Below are positions 39,842 through 49,834 of a stretch of 64,000 nucleotides of DNA, piece by piece. A program made the translations under genes and the position numbers. Source of the stretch: Sphaerospermopsis aphanizomenoides BCCUSP55 (GTDB lineage Bacteria; Cyanobacteriota; Cyanobacteriia; Cyanobacteriales; Nostocaceae); NCBI RefSeq assembly GCF_001586785.1, contig NZ_LUFH02000015.1:1-64000 (forward strand). The letters are read 5' to 3'. The notes under the pieces were generated by a model that saw only the letters and a list, made by a program, of their open reading frames with translations, did not search any database and was not told the origin of the DNA. Position 1 is the stretch's first letter. Each line of letters starts with the position of its first letter.

Positions 39842-42262
39842 ATGATCTTCTCAGTATCTAACTATGAAGCAGCAAGACTTGATACTCTCTATCAGTATGA
39901 AATTCTAGATACTGAACCAGAGCAAACTTTTGATGATTTAGTATCTTTAGCCGCACTCCTTTGCAATACACCAATTGCTGTGATTAATCTGATAGATGCT
40001 CACCGTCAATGGTTTAAAGCAAAAGTAGGGTTAGATCACCAGGAAATGGCCTTGGATGAAGGCTTTTGTCGAGTTTGTCTTGAAAATAAAGATGTTTTAA
40101 TTATTCCTGATACCTTAGCAGATGAACAGTTTGCCACATCAAATATAGTCACATCCGAACCATACATCAGATTTTATGCTGGCGTACCTTTAGTGGGATC
40201 AGGAGAATACATTATTGGTACTTTGTGTATAGCAGATCAAGTACCACGCCAAATTACTCCTCAACAGTTAGCAGGACTGCAATCTATTAGTCGTCTCATC
40301 GTCAGACAATTAGAAATTCGCCGCAATTTAAAAGAATTGGCACGCATTAATTTAGATTATAAACAAGCACAAGAAGCACTTGTTCATAGTGAATCTACGT
40401 TACATAGTTTCTTTGAGAGTGCGCCAATGATGATGGGAATTGTCGAGTTAGTAGATAACGATATTCTGCATATTGCTGATAATCCTAATAGCGCGAAATT
40501 TTTTGGACTTACTCCACAAGCAATGCAAAATCGTCTAGCAAGAGAAATGGGTGTAGATATTACCCATTTAAACCAGTGGATTAAATACTATCGTCAAGCA
40601 GAATTAGCTCAAGCACCTGTCAGATTTGAATATGTTCACAAAATTTCCAATCAACAAGTCTGGTTATCAGCCACAGTCTCTCCCATCGCTAAAAATCATC
40701 ACAATCGTCAACAATTTGCCTATATAGTAGAAGACATCACAAATCGTAAACAGGTAGAACAGAAACTGCGCGAACAAGCAGCATTAATAGACATTGTTAC
40801 CGATGCTATTGTTGTGCGAGATTTAGAAAACAATATATTCTTATGGAACAAAAGTGCAGAGAAGCTTTATGGTTGGAAAGTTGAAGAAGTTATCAATAAA
40901 AATGCTAGTCAAATCTGGTTTGGTGAACCTGTATCCCAACAACAGGAAATTTATCAAACTGTATTGAAGTATGGTTCATGGCAAGGAGAATTAAATAAAA
41001 ATACAAAATTTGGCACAGAAATAATTGTAGAAAGTTGCTGGAACTTAGTTTATGATGAAAATTTTCAAGCTAAATCTATTTTGATAGTTGAGACAGATAT
41101 CACTCAAAAAAAACAACTAGAACAGCAATTTTTACGCGCTCAACGCATGGAAAGTATTGGTACTCTCGCTAGTGGAATTGCCCATGATTTAAATAATGTA
41201 TTTTCGCCCATTTTAATGGCAGCACATCTACTACAAAATCAAGCTCTAAATTCCCAATCCCAACAGGTATTAGCCATCGTAGAAACTAATGCTAAACGTG
41301 GCGCTAACTTAGTTAAACAAGTGTTATCATTCGCCAGGGGAATTCAAGGTAATCGCACAGTAATTCAAGTCAAGTATTTGATGGCAGAACTGCAACAAAT
41401 TGTTGAACAAACATTCCCTAAAACAATTACAGTCAAGGCAGAAATTCAGCAAAACTTATCTCCCGTTTATGGTGATATTACCCAATTAGAACAAGTATTA
41501 ATTAATTTATGTCTTAATGCTCGTGATGCCATGCCCAACGGTGGTGATTTAACAATCATTGCTGATAATATTTGCATTGATGAAACATTTACAAAAATAC
41601 ACCTAGACGCGCAAGTTGGTTCTTATATTGTGATTAAGGTAATCGACACAGGAACAGGTATTTCCAGCAGCATATTAGATAGAATATTTGAACCATTTTT
41701 TACAACTAAAGAATTTGGTAAAGGAACGGGACTCGGTTTATCAACAGTCATAGGCATTATTAAAGGTCATAGTGGATTCATCACTGTCTCTAGTTCACTA
41801 GGTAAAGGTACAGAATTTCATGTATATTTACCAGCAGTTTCTACAGAAATTAAGGAATCATTACCAGAAATAGAAAACCCTATTGGCAATGGAGAATGGA
41901 TTTTGTTAGTAGATGACGAAGTTTCTATTCAGCAAATTACTAAAACTACATTAGAAAACCATAATTACACAGTAATTACTGCTAGTGATGGAGTCAAAGC
42001 CATAGAACTGTACAGCCACAATCAAGATCAAATCAGAACAGCAATAATTGATATGATGATGCCAAATATTGATGGCATCACCACTATTCAAAAATTGAGA
42101 AATATTAATCCAAACTTAACAATTATTGCCATGAGTGGACTGATTACCAGCGAACATTTATCTATGCAACAAAAACTTAATCATATAACTTTTTTACCCA
42201 AACCATTCACAGCACAAGAACTATTGAAAACTCTTCATACAGTCAAAAATTTATCACAGTAA
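39842..42262 (+). CDS. GAF-PAS-PAS hybrid histidine kinase
   Basis: The 806-residue kinase has an N-terminal GAF domain (about 15-165, with L-C-N-T-P-I-A-V-I-N-L-I-D-A-H-R-Q-W-F and Y-A-G-V-P-L). Two PAS domains (about 180-305 and 315-425) and a HisKA H-box A-S-G-I-A-H-D-L-N-N (about 446-455) follow. Then come HATPase_c (N-A-R-D-A-M-P-N-G-G, D-T-G-T-G-I, G-T-G-L-G-L) and a C-terminal receiver (about 685-806; acceptor Asp in A-I-I-D-M-M-M-P). It is soluble. The second PAS, kinase core and receiver closely resemble those of the gene at 42720, so the pair arose by duplication. Confidence 0.94.
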   Translation: MIFSVSNYEAARLDTLYQYEILDTEPEQTFDDLVSLAALLCNTPIAVINLIDAHRQWFKAKVGLDHQEMALDEGFCRVCLENKDVLIIPDTLADEQFATSNIVTSEPYIRFYAGVPLVGSGEYIIGTLCIADQVPRQITPQQLAGLQSISRLIVRQLEIRRNLKELARINLDYKQAQEALVHSESTLHSFFESAPMMMGIVELVDNDILHIADNPNSAKFFGLTPQAMQNRLAREMGVDITHLNQWIKYYRQAELAQAPVRFEYVHKISNQQVWLSATVSPIAKNHHNRQQFAYIVEDITNRKQVEQKLREQAALIDIVTDAIVVRDLENNIFLWNKSAEKLYGWKVEEVINKNASQIWFGEPVSQQQEIYQTVLKYGSWQGELNKNTKFGTEIIVESCWNLVYDENFQAKSILIVETDITQKKQLEQQFLRAQRMESIGTLASGIAHDLNNVFSPILMAAHLLQNQALNSQSQQVLAIVETNAKRGANLVKQVLSFARGIQGNRTVIQVKYLMAELQQIVEQTFPKTITVKAEIQQNLSPVYGDITQLEQVLINLCLNARDAMPNGGDLTIIADNICIDETFTKIHLDAQVGSYIVIKVIDTGTGISSSILDRIFEPFFTTKEFGKGTGLGLSTVIGIIKGHSGFITVSSSLGKGTEFHVYLPAVSTEIKESLPEIENPIGNGEWILLVDDEVSIQQITKTTLENHNYTVITASDGVKAIELYSHNQDQIRTAIIDMMMPNIDGITTIQKLRNINPNLTIIAMSGLITSEHLSMQQKLNHITFLPKPFTAQELLKTLHTVKNLSQ

Positions 42263-42719
42263 TCTCATCACCAGGGTGACATTTAATTTGCATATTTTAA
42301 ATTTTGGAGAAAAAGCCTTACCGAAATAGTGCTGATTACTGAGTAACGAGTAATGAATAAAATCCCTACTTAGAACTCAACACAAATAGGTCTAAAGCCC
42401 CTGATATCATTCATGGAAGCAGGAAAAATATTTATTTCCTACAGCATTCAGAATGAATTAGAGTGTTCGAGTTATTCTTGATAATTGATGAGAAAACGTA
42501 CTTCTGTAGCTCATTGCTACAAACAAATATTCTGACTCCTCACTTCTGACTCCTGAATTCTTAGCATTTTTCTTCCTTTAGAGGGATTACTACTACACCC
42601 CAAAATGAGGTTAATTGTACAAATGAAGCGAAGAGTTTATATCACTGTCACCTGTCATTTGCTATATAACTAAAATGCTTACATATTAAAACTGCCCCTA
42701 TAAGCTGTGGGAGGCAAGG
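42263..42719. other. Gene-free stretch between the two hybrid kinase genes
   Basis: I see no coding frame, terminator hairpin or clear operator in these 457 bp. There are only scattered ACTCCT/CTGACTCCT direct repeats (about 42530-42555) and one CACCTGTCA. AGGCAAGGA just before 42720 can serve as the ribosome-binding site of the next gene. Confidence 0.5.
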
Positions 42720-44633
42720 ATGAAAAAAATTAAAATTAAAGTTTTGTTAATTGATGATGATGAAGATGATTATATTTTAACTCGTGATTGGTTCAATGAA
42801 TTTCAGGAAACTGGTTGTGACTTAGAATGGGTGGAGAGCTATCAACTAGCTAGAAAAGAAATTGCTAAAAACCAACATGATATCTATCTAGTAGACTACC
42901 GTTTAGGGGCAGATAACGGACTAGAATTGTTGCGTGAAGCTATTAACAATGGTTGTACTTGTCCCTTTATTTTACTTACAGGTCATGGAGATAGAGAAAT
43001 AGACTTGGAAGCAATGAAAGCTGGTGCAGTAGATTATTTAGAAAAAAGTCAATTAACTGCACCTTTATTAGAACGTTCAATTCGCTATGCCATTGAACGC
43101 AAACAAACAGAACAAAAAATCCGTCAACAAGCTGCTTTACTTGATGTTGTTACCGATGCAATTTTTGTAGCTGATGTAGATGAACAAATTTTATTTTGGA
43201 ACAAAGCTGCTGAACATTTGTATGGTTGGAGTCGAGAAGAAGCAATAACAAAAAAAATCTGCCATCTCTTTCCAGAAAACAACTTTTTTCAATTTGCACA
43301 AGGACTCCAACTTCTGACTACAAATCACTCCTGGAAAGGAGAATTATGTCAAACTACTAAATATGGACAAGAAATCATTGTAGAAAGTCGTTGGACATTA
43401 TTACCAACATTCGGTGAAAAATACCAGTCTATTTTAGTTGTTAACACTGATATTACTCAAAAAAAGCAACTAGAACAGCAGTTTTTACGCGCCCAAAGAT
43501 TAGAGAGCATTGGTACTTTAGCTAGTGGTATTGCCCACGACTTAAATAATGTCCTTGCACCCATTTTGATGACTGCTCAACTTTTGGAAACTCAAGTTAA
43601 AGATGAACGTTCTCGACAACTGATACCAATATTAATTACCAATGCTAAACGCGGTGCAAATTTAGTTAAACAAGTATTATCTTTCGCTCATGGACTAAAT
43701 AGCAATACCTGTAGTGGATCAGGTCAATACACCCTGATCCAATTAAAACATTTACTTATAGAAATTGAACAAATAGTTAAAGAAACATTTCCTAAAAATA
43801 TCGAAATTATTACCCAAATTAATCAAAATCTTTGGACGGTTTCTGGTGATGCTACTCAACTACATCAAGTATTAATGAATTTATATGTCAATGCTCGTGA
43901 TGCTATGCCCAACGGTGGCCTTTTAAAGATTACTGCGGAAAATCTCTTAGTTGATGAAAATTACGCCCAAATGCACATTGATGCTGAAATCAAACCTTAC
44001 GTTATCATTACTGTAACTGATACTGGTATTGGCATTCAACCAGCAATAATAGACCGGATATTTGAACCGTTTTTTACTACTAAGGAATTTGGCAAAGGTA
44101 CTGGTTTAGGTCTTTCTACAGTTTTAGGAATTATTAAAAGTCATGGTGGTTTTATTCATGTTTATAGTGAAGAAAAAAAAGGTAGTCAATTTAAAGTTTA
44201 TTTACCAGCACAAAATTCCACTGAAATTATTGAAGACCCCAAAATATCTTTAACTCAAGGTAAGGGAGAACTCATATTAGTGGTAGATGACGAAACTGCT
44301 ATTTGTGATATTACCAAAAAATCATTAGAAGCCTATAACTATAAAGTAATTATAGCCCACAATGGCATTGAAGCTATTGCTTTATATGTAGAATATCAAA
44401 ATGAAATATCCTTAGTGTTAACTGATATATTTATGCCGTCGATGGATGGATTAACCACTATCCGTACCATCCAAAAAATTAATCCCTATGTCAAAATTAT
44501 TGCTGTTAGTGGACTGGCAACCAGCGATAAAATCAGTGCAGCTGATGATATTGGCGTTAAAGCTTTTTTATCTAAACCTTATACAGCAACTCAATTATTA
44601 CAAACTATTACTACAGTTCTCAGTTATCAGTAG
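42720..44633 (+). CDS. REC-PAS hybrid histidine kinase
   Basis: The 637-residue kinase starts with a receiver domain (about 6-125: V-L-L-I-D-D-D-E-D-D, acceptor in I-Y-L-V-D-Y-R-L, L-L-T-G-H-G). A PAS domain (about 135-250) and HisKA with A-S-G-I-A-H-D-L-N-N follow. HATPase_c (N-A-R-D-A-M-P-N-G-G, D-T-G-I-G-I, G-T-G-L-G-L) and a second receiver (about 515-637; L-V-L-T-D-I-F-M-P) complete it. With receivers at both ends it can take a phosphate from a partner kinase and pass one on. It is a paralogue of the gene at 39842, sharing near-identical blocks in the PAS-kinase-REC part. Confidence 0.94.
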   Translation: MKKIKIKVLLIDDDEDDYILTRDWFNEFQETGCDLEWVESYQLARKEIAKNQHDIYLVDYRLGADNGLELLREAINNGCTCPFILLTGHGDREIDLEAMKAGAVDYLEKSQLTAPLLERSIRYAIERKQTEQKIRQQAALLDVVTDAIFVADVDEQILFWNKAAEHLYGWSREEAITKKICHLFPENNFFQFAQGLQLLTTNHSWKGELCQTTKYGQEIIVESRWTLLPTFGEKYQSILVVNTDITQKKQLEQQFLRAQRLESIGTLASGIAHDLNNVLAPILMTAQLLETQVKDERSRQLIPILITNAKRGANLVKQVLSFAHGLNSNTCSGSGQYTLIQLKHLLIEIEQIVKETFPKNIEIITQINQNLWTVSGDATQLHQVLMNLYVNARDAMPNGGLLKITAENLLVDENYAQMHIDAEIKPYVIITVTDTGIGIQPAIIDRIFEPFFTTKEFGKGTGLGLSTVLGIIKSHGGFIHVYSEEKKGSQFKVYLPAQNSTEIIEDPKISLTQGKGELILVVDDETAICDITKKSLEAYNYKVIIAHNGIEAIALYVEYQNEISLVLTDIFMPSMDGLTTIRTIQKINPYVKIIAVSGLATSDKISAADDIGVKAFLSKPYTATQLLQTITTVLSYQ

Positions 44634-44700
44634 CAAAAGGCAAGAGGCAAAAGTTCTTAATTTTGGATTTTGGATTTTGACTTTTTTTCTCCCTGTCACC

Positions 44701-45237
44701 TCAATTACCAATCAATTCCACCGCATCCCGTCCATCCCCATCTTGTAAGTAAACTCTGACAATTTCTTCTTTAGCAGTGGGTAATTTCTTACCTACAAAA
44801 TCTGGATGTATTGGTAACTCCCGATGACCCCTATCTACCAATACAGCCAAACGAATTACCTCTGGTCTACCATACTCATTGACTGCATTTAAAGCAGCAC
44901 GAATTGTTCTGCCTTTGAAAATGACATCATCTATCAAAACAACTGTTTTACCAGTCAAATCAAAAGGGATATCAGTTTTAGCTGGAGTTCTTAATCCAAT
45001 CTGGTCTAAATCATCACGATAGAATGTGATATCTAATGCTCCAACAGCTACACTTACACCTTCAAGAGCTTCTATTTGACGTGCTAATAAATTAGCCAGT
45101 GGAACTCCTCTAGTATAAATGCCCAGTAGTACCAATTGGGATAAATCACGAGTTCTTTCGATAATTTGAGAAGCAAGGCGGGTCAAGGTACGACGCAGTT
45201 CTTCTGATGACAGAATTTCAACTACTTTGGTAGACAT
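44701..45237 (-). CDS. pyrR: PyrR bifunctional regulator/uracil phosphoribosyltransferase
   Basis: The 178-residue protein has the PRTase loop [15 protein letters not shown] (about 96-110), [13 protein letters not shown] near the N-terminus and [18 protein letters not shown], all PyrR hallmarks. In Bacillus it binds pyr mRNA to regulate pyrimidine synthesis and has UPRTase activity. In cyanobacteria it lies apart from pyr genes, as here, so the regulatory role is uncertain. I chose the ATG at 45237, giving the usual length; a 20-codon upstream extension is not family-like. Confidence 0.95.
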   Translation of the reverse strand: MSTKVVEILSSEELRRTLTRLASQIIERTRDLSQLVLLGIYTRGVPLANLLARQIEALEGVSVAVGALDITFYRDDLDQIGLRTPAKTDIPFDLTGKTVVLIDDVIFKGRTIRAALNAVNEYGRPEVIRLAVLVDRGHRELPIHPDFVGKKLPTAKEEIVRVYLQDGDGRDAVELIGN

Positions 45238-45352
45238 AATTACTAGGGAAGAGGGTGTAGAGTTTGGAGTGTAGGGGAGAATAGGAAAAACACGCAAATA
45301 AGGGGGAATATTGATCTTTTTTTGCCTACTATCTCCTGACTCCTGCTTTCAA

Positions 45353-46315
45353 TTACAAACTATATATTAAAAATATCGCTAATCCTAACCACAATAGAAA
45401 TGAGTATTTAGTTAATTGCAACGCTTTGTAAATTGCATCTGGAGTGATGGGATAAATAGCATCTCCTAGTAATGGTTTATTTTTAGCTACTCCACTATAG
45501 TAGTTTATCCCTCCCATCTGTATACCCAAAATAGCAGCATAGGCGCATTCGCTCCAACCAGAATTAGGACTGGGATCTTGAATAGCATCCCGGTGACAAA
45601 TACGCCAAACATATAAAGGTTTAGCTGATATTAGCGCCAAAGTCATCACTGTTAACCGACAAGGAACCCAAGTTAAACAGTCCTCTAACTTAGCACTGAA
45701 CCAGCCAATATAAGTGTAGGGTGCTTCCCGATAACCCACCATTGAATCAAGGGTACTACTAGCTTTGTATGCTAGAGCGAAAGGAACTGGGCCGACAAAA
45801 GGCACTAATGCACCCAAGATGGCATAAAACAAAGGAGCCATCACCCCATCAGTCGCATTTTCTGTCACTGTTTCTACAACTGCTCGCAAAACTTCTGCTT
45901 CTGAGAGATTTTCTGTATCTCGACCCACATAATGACTTAAAATCTTTCTTGCTTGTGCTAAATTTCCTGTTGTTAAAGGTTTGATAACATCTACAGCCGC
46001 AGACCGTAAACTATGAAGAGCAAAACAACTGGCTAGAAAAATACTCTCTAAAATTATTCCTAACCATGGATGTAGCCATCTGCTAATTTGAATGATTAGC
46101 CAGCCACACAAACCACTGCCTATAATAGGGATAATAGCGAGTATAATTCCAGCTAGACGCTGTTTTATTTGACTCTGACAGTGCTGCAAAAAAAATTTAC
46201 TTAAACCAGAAATTATCCACCCCATCACTCGCACTGGATGAGGCCAACCCCAAGGATCTCCAATTAAGTAATCTAATAAGGCAGCAATAATTAATATATA
46301 GATGTTATTCGTCAT
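45353..46315 (-). CDS. cobD: Adenosylcobinamide-phosphate synthase
   Basis: CobD/CbiB attaches aminopropanol (phosphate) to adenosylcobyric acid in cobalamin synthesis, at the membrane. The 320-residue protein has several membrane spans and the family motifs: A-A-L-L-D-Y-L-I-G-D-P-W-G-W-P-H-P-V-R-V-M-G near the start, then L-S-H-Y-V-G-R-D-T-E-N-L, V-V-E-T-V-T-E-N-A-T-D-G and A-S-S-T-L-D-S-M-V-G-Y. W-S-E-C-A-Y-A-A-I-L-G-I-Q-M-G-G lies near the end. No cobalamin riboswitch or other cob gene is visible nearby. Confidence 0.95.
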   Translation of the reverse strand: MTNNIYILIIAALLDYLIGDPWGWPHPVRVMGWIISGLSKFFLQHCQSQIKQRLAGIILAIIPIIGSGLCGWLIIQISRWLHPWLGIILESIFLASCFALHSLRSAAVDVIKPLTTGNLAQARKILSHYVGRDTENLSEAEVLRAVVETVTENATDGVMAPLFYAILGALVPFVGPVPFALAYKASSTLDSMVGYREAPYTYIGWFSAKLEDCLTWVPCRLTVMTLALISAKPLYVWRICHRDAIQDPSPNSGWSECAYAAILGIQMGGINYYSGVAKNKPLLGDAIYPITPDAIYKALQLTKYSFLLWLGLAIFLIYSL

Positions 46316-46475
46316 TGGTCATTGGTCATTAGTCATTAGTCATTGGGGAAAGGGAATAGGAAATAGTATAGAAATTTATTCTCTCCCTGCTGCCTGCTAG
46401 AAAGCTCCCTGCTCCCCTGCTTCTTCTTCCTGTCACCTGTCACCTAATCACTGTCACCTGTCACCTGTCAACTGA

Positions 46476-46919
46476 CTAAACTACAAAACTAGCTTCTTCA
46501 CCTAAAGATGCCTGCCAACTACGAGCATCATAATAAAGGTCTGCCAAAGTAATACTGTACAATGCTTCTTTGAGCTTTTGGTTCAATCTTTGCCATAGCG
46601 TAAAAGTTACCCAATCTTCCGCTTGTGCAGGTGGTGAATTGGAAAGAGGTAAGTGAGTTATGTTTTCCCCAACTGCCTCTAAAATTTGTCCTATAGAGAT
46701 TTGAGCAGGTTTTCTTGCTAATTGATAGCCACCGATGCTGCCGCGAATAGATTTTACTAATCCAGCACGACGCATTTCTATTAGCAGTTTCTCTAAATAG
46801 GCAGCTGGAATATCTTGACGTTGGGCGATCGCTCTTACAGATACCGGGCCATATTTTGGCTGTAAACTCAAATCCAGCAACGCCTTCACACTATAATGTC
46901 CTCTAGTCGTTAGTTTCAT
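46476..46919 (-). CDS. Rrf2 family transcriptional regulator without the cysteine cluster
   Basis: The 147-residue protein has the Rrf2/IscR winged helix: M-K-L-T-T-R-G-H-Y-S-V-K-A-L, V-S-V-R-A-I-A-Q-R-Q-D-I-P-A-A-Y-L-E-K-L-L, and the wing V-K-S-I-R-G-S-I-G-G-Y-Q-L-A. The region that holds three Cys ligands of the iron-sulfur cluster in IscR contains none here (the protein has no Cys). It cannot therefore bind an IscR-type cluster. It resembles the cluster-free cyanobacterial group, whose ligand is unknown. It stands alone, with heptamer repeats downstream. Confidence 0.9.
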   Translation of the reverse strand: MKLTTRGHYSVKALLDLSLQPKYGPVSVRAIAQRQDIPAAYLEKLLIEMRRAGLVKSIRGSIGGYQLARKPAQISIGQILEAVGENITHLPLSNSPPAQAEDWVTFTLWQRLNQKLKEALYSITLADLYYDARSWQASLGEEASFVV

Positions 46920-47391
46920 CTATCAGGGAATAAGGAACAGGGAACAGGGTAATAAATTACTAATGACTAATGACTTCAATATCATCTTAGGTAAGCAGAC
47001 AACTTGTTTGCGGAACTTTAAAAAACTTAAACAAATACAGTCTACCAGTAATTCACAAACTATAGGAATCCTATCTGATTTTTGATAGCTTGCGTGGCGT
47101 AGCCATACAAATTCCGTACACATCTAGCAACGTTCTTTCCATATTCACTACCAAGACGAGTAAATTCACAAATCACATCGGATGGCTATATATATAGATA
47201 TCAGCAAGATCAGAATTTTATTTTAGAAAATATCTTGACAAGATTGGTAATTGTGCAACAATTTTTCCTGTAAGTGTAATATACTTGGCTATGCTGAGAT
47301 AAAAAATAAAGGATTCTGTTCCTGTTAGCTCAGTATCAGTTAAAATAAAATCGATTCAACCACTTCAAACATTCATTTTCGACCTAAGTTG
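46920..47391. repeat. Intergenic stretch with dispersed repeat copy 2
   Basis: TATAGGAATCCTAT plus TTTTGATAGCTTGCG..CCGTACAC (47061-47124) matches the dispersed repeat at 17094-17158. Short GGAACAGGG repeats lie at 46928-46950. The last 200 bp are the upstream region of the cyAbrB gene, where I see no certain operator. Confidence 0.7.
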
Positions 47392-47808
47392 ATGCCTAAA
47401 CAGAAAAAAATTGACCCCCTTGTCGGTGAAGAACTGCTCAAAAAAGTTAAGGAGCTAGAGAACGAGAGCAAGGAAGACAAAGCTAAACAGTGTGGCTACT
47501 ATACTGTTACCAAAAATGGTATAGAGCGCGTCAATATGATGAAATTCTTAAATGCCCTAATTGATGCTGAGGGCATTCAGTTGGATAGTACACCAAGTGC
47601 CAATGGTCGTGGTGGACGTAGTGCCAGCTATAGAATTAGTGTGCAGTCGAACAACAACTTATTGATAGGTTCGGCTTATACAAAACAGATGAATCTGAAA
47701 CCTGGAGATGAATTTATCATAACTTTGGGTAAAAAGCATATTCGACTACGGCAAGTAGACCCAGAAGATCGGGAAGATGATGCTGAAGTAGAAGCTACAG
47801 ATGAATAA
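47392..47808 (+). CDS. cyAbrB family transcriptional regulator
   Basis: The 138-residue protein is a cyanobacterial AbrB-like regulator. It has K-I-D-P-L-V-G-E-E-L-L-K-K-V-K-E-L near the start, C-G-Y-Y-T-V-T-K-N-G, R-V-N-M-M-K-F-L-N-A-L, and a C-terminal AbrB-type swapped-hairpin domain with L-L-I-G-S-A-Y-T-K-Q-M-N-L-K-P-G-D-E-F. The tail is acidic. Members control carbon-nitrogen balance, heterocyst and hydrogenase genes. I could not decide whether this is the CalA (cyAbrB1), cyAbrB2 or a third type. ATG 47392 is preferred over the TTG just before it. Confidence 0.9.
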   Translation: MPKQKKIDPLVGEELLKKVKELENESKEDKAKQCGYYTVTKNGIERVNMMKFLNALIDAEGIQLDSTPSANGRGGRSASYRISVQSNNNLLIGSAYTKQMNLKPGDEFIITLGKKHIRLRQVDPEDREDDAEVEATDE

Positions 47809-47929
47809 ATAGTTATTAGTTATTAGTCATTAGTCATTAGTCAGTTGTCAGCAGGAAGAGGCAATAGGGGAATAAACAGGAGGTTTTAAATTTTTAATTG
47901 CCCTGTTCCCTATTACCTATTCCGTGTTA

Positions 47930-49834
47930 CTAATGACCAATAACTATATCTGTGATTGGCAAGACTGGTAAGTATTGCTGTATTGCTTTGCGTGTAGCTG
48001 CCAAATTACAAGTCAAAGCAATTTGCTCCTTCTCTAATAAACCTAAAATGCAATCGGGGTTGTCTCTTGCTACCACTGGTAACTGATGCAAACCACGCAA
48101 TGTCATCCGGTCTAAAGCTTCCGATAAGGGTTCATCCTGCCAAGCATAGAGAAGATCAGTTGTACAAATGTCTATCACTGTTTGATGGTAAAAATTAGTC
48201 TGTATTTGATTAGGAGAATTCTGGAAACTTTCCCAAAGAGAAAGGGTACGGTTAATATCGTCCAGAGACAGAATGCCAACTAATTTTTCTGCGGTATCAA
48301 TTACTAAAGCACTACTTGTGCGATCGCGGATCATTTCCATAGCAGCTTCTAAAACCCCAAGATTCGCAGGCATTTTTTTGGGGTATGATCCCATAGCATC
48401 TGCTACAAAAATTTGCTGTACTATTTCTACCTGATCATCTTTTAATGCTGCAAGACCAATCTGTTGCAGATTGGAATTAGAATTAACGGTTGGCTTGATT
48501 CGCTCTACTAACCATACACTTAAACCTACTGCCGCCATCAAAGGTAAAACAATCCGGTAGTCGCGGGTTAATTCAAACAGCATTAAAATAGCTGTTAAAG
48601 GCGCTCTTACACTTCCCGCTAAAACAGCAGCCATACCCACCATTGCATAAGCTGGAGGCGCAGCCATATATTCAGCGATTGTTGGCACTATCACAGCCAA
48701 AACTTTGGCATAAGCAGAACCAAAGGATGCACCTAAAAACATTGCTGGTGCAAACAAACCACCCACAAAACCACTAGCAGAACTAACTGCTGTTATCAAC
48801 ACTTTCAAGACCATAAGTACAAGTAACAAGTTCAAAGAAAACTCCTGATCTTGCAACATTGCTTGTACAGTTCCATAACCAATACCTAAAATTTGTGGGT
48901 ACTGCAAAGCCACAACTCCAACTATTCCCCCACCAATAATTGGTTGAATCGGCATAGGAATTTTTCTGATCAATTCAAACCCTTTCACTCGACCATCAAA
49001 AACCGCTTTAGCTAAACCAATGGATTGAGTGTAAGTCAGGGCAACTAAACTTGCACCCAAACCCAAACCCAGATAAAGCGGTAATTCCAAAGGACTGCGG
49101 ACTTGGTAAGCAGGCAAAGCAAAAGCAGGTTGAGACCCTAAACCAATCTGAGCAATCAAGGATGCTACTACTGCTGCCAGTAAGACCACACTCACAGCAG
49201 AAGTAGCAAAAGATGTAGCGCCCATCACCACCTCTAAGGCAAAAAATACCCCGGCAATGGGAGCATTAAATCCAGCAGCTAAACCAGCCGCAGCACCAGC
49301 GCCCAGAAGTAACCGTTGTCTTTCTTGAGAAACTTGCAATACATCCGACAACAACATCCCAAAATTAGCACCAATTTCTACACTTGGGCCTTCTGGACCT
49401 AAAGATGCACCACTACCTAAAGACACAGCAGCAGCTATCATTTTGGTAACAGGTCGGAGTTGTCGCTTCACTTCTCTACCTTGAGCAACAGCGATTAAAG
49501 ATGAAAGTCCAGGGCCAAAGTCTTGAGTGCGCCAACGCATTAAGCCTACAATTAGGCCACCCAAAGTGGGAACACAAGCTAAAGTCCAAGCACCCCAAAC
49601 TCCTATCTGTCCCATAAAATCTTCCAGCATCAGGTCATGAATCAGCTGGATTAAATAGTGAAAGGTGACTACACCCATACCAGTACCACCACCAATGAGC
49701 ATGGCTAAAAACAGCACTACTGTTTCTGGAGATGGTTGAAAAAGATTAATCAGATGAGTTAAACGGGCAGGAGGTTTGGAAAAGGCAGGTACTTCCGTTA
49801 CCTTCCTGAGTTGAGTAGGAGGCAAGAGAGTCAT
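47930..49834 (-). CDS. ClC-type chloride channel/transporter with CBS domains
   Basis: The roughly 634-residue protein has the ClC membrane core (about 20-440) and two C-terminal CBS domains (about 485-620). Anion-path motifs are G-S-G-A-S-L-G-P-E-G-P-S-V-E-I-G, with the gating Glu in P-E-G-P, and F-V-G-G-L-F-A-P-A-M-F-L-G-A. The presence of the gating Glu allows either channel or proton-antiport behaviour. CBS pairs usually sense adenine nucleotides. I prefer the ATG at 49834, since the 31 codons before it are not family-like. It sits in the plasma membrane. Confidence 0.93.
   Translation of the reverse strand: MTLLPPTQLRKVTEVPAFSKPPARLTHLINLFQPSPETVVLFLAMLIGGGTGMGVVTFHYLIQLIHDLMLEDFMGQIGVWGAWTLACVPTLGGLIVGLMRWRTQDFGPGLSSLIAVAQGREVKRQLRPVTKMIAAAVSLGSGASLGPEGPSVEIGANFGMLLSDVLQVSQERQRLLLGAGAAAGLAAGFNAPIAGVFFALEVVMGATSFATSAVSVVLLAAVVASLIAQIGLGSQPAFALPAYQVRSPLELPLYLGLGLGASLVALTYTQSIGLAKAVFDGRVKGFELIRKIPMPIQPIIGGGIVGVVALQYPQILGIGYGTVQAMLQDQEFSLNLLLVLMVLKVLITAVSSASGFVGGLFAPAMFLGASFGSAYAKVLAVIVPTIAEYMAAPPAYAMVGMAAVLAGSVRAPLTAILMLFELTRDYRIVLPLMAAVGLSVWLVERIKPTVNSNSNLQQIGLAALKDDQVEIVQQIFVADAMGSYPKKMPANLGVLEAAMEMIRDRTSSALVIDTAEKLVGILSLDDINRTLSLWESFQNSPNQIQTNFYHQTVIDICTTDLLYAWQDEPLSEALDRMTLRGLHQLPVVARDNPDCILGLLEKEQIALTCNLAATRKAIQQYLPVLPITDIVIGH

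Noticed and set aside
45353-46475. Cobalamin riboswitch before cobD
   Set aside because: The upstream sequence consists of GTCATTAGTCATT-type repeats and heptamers. No B12-box-like conserved sequence was seen.
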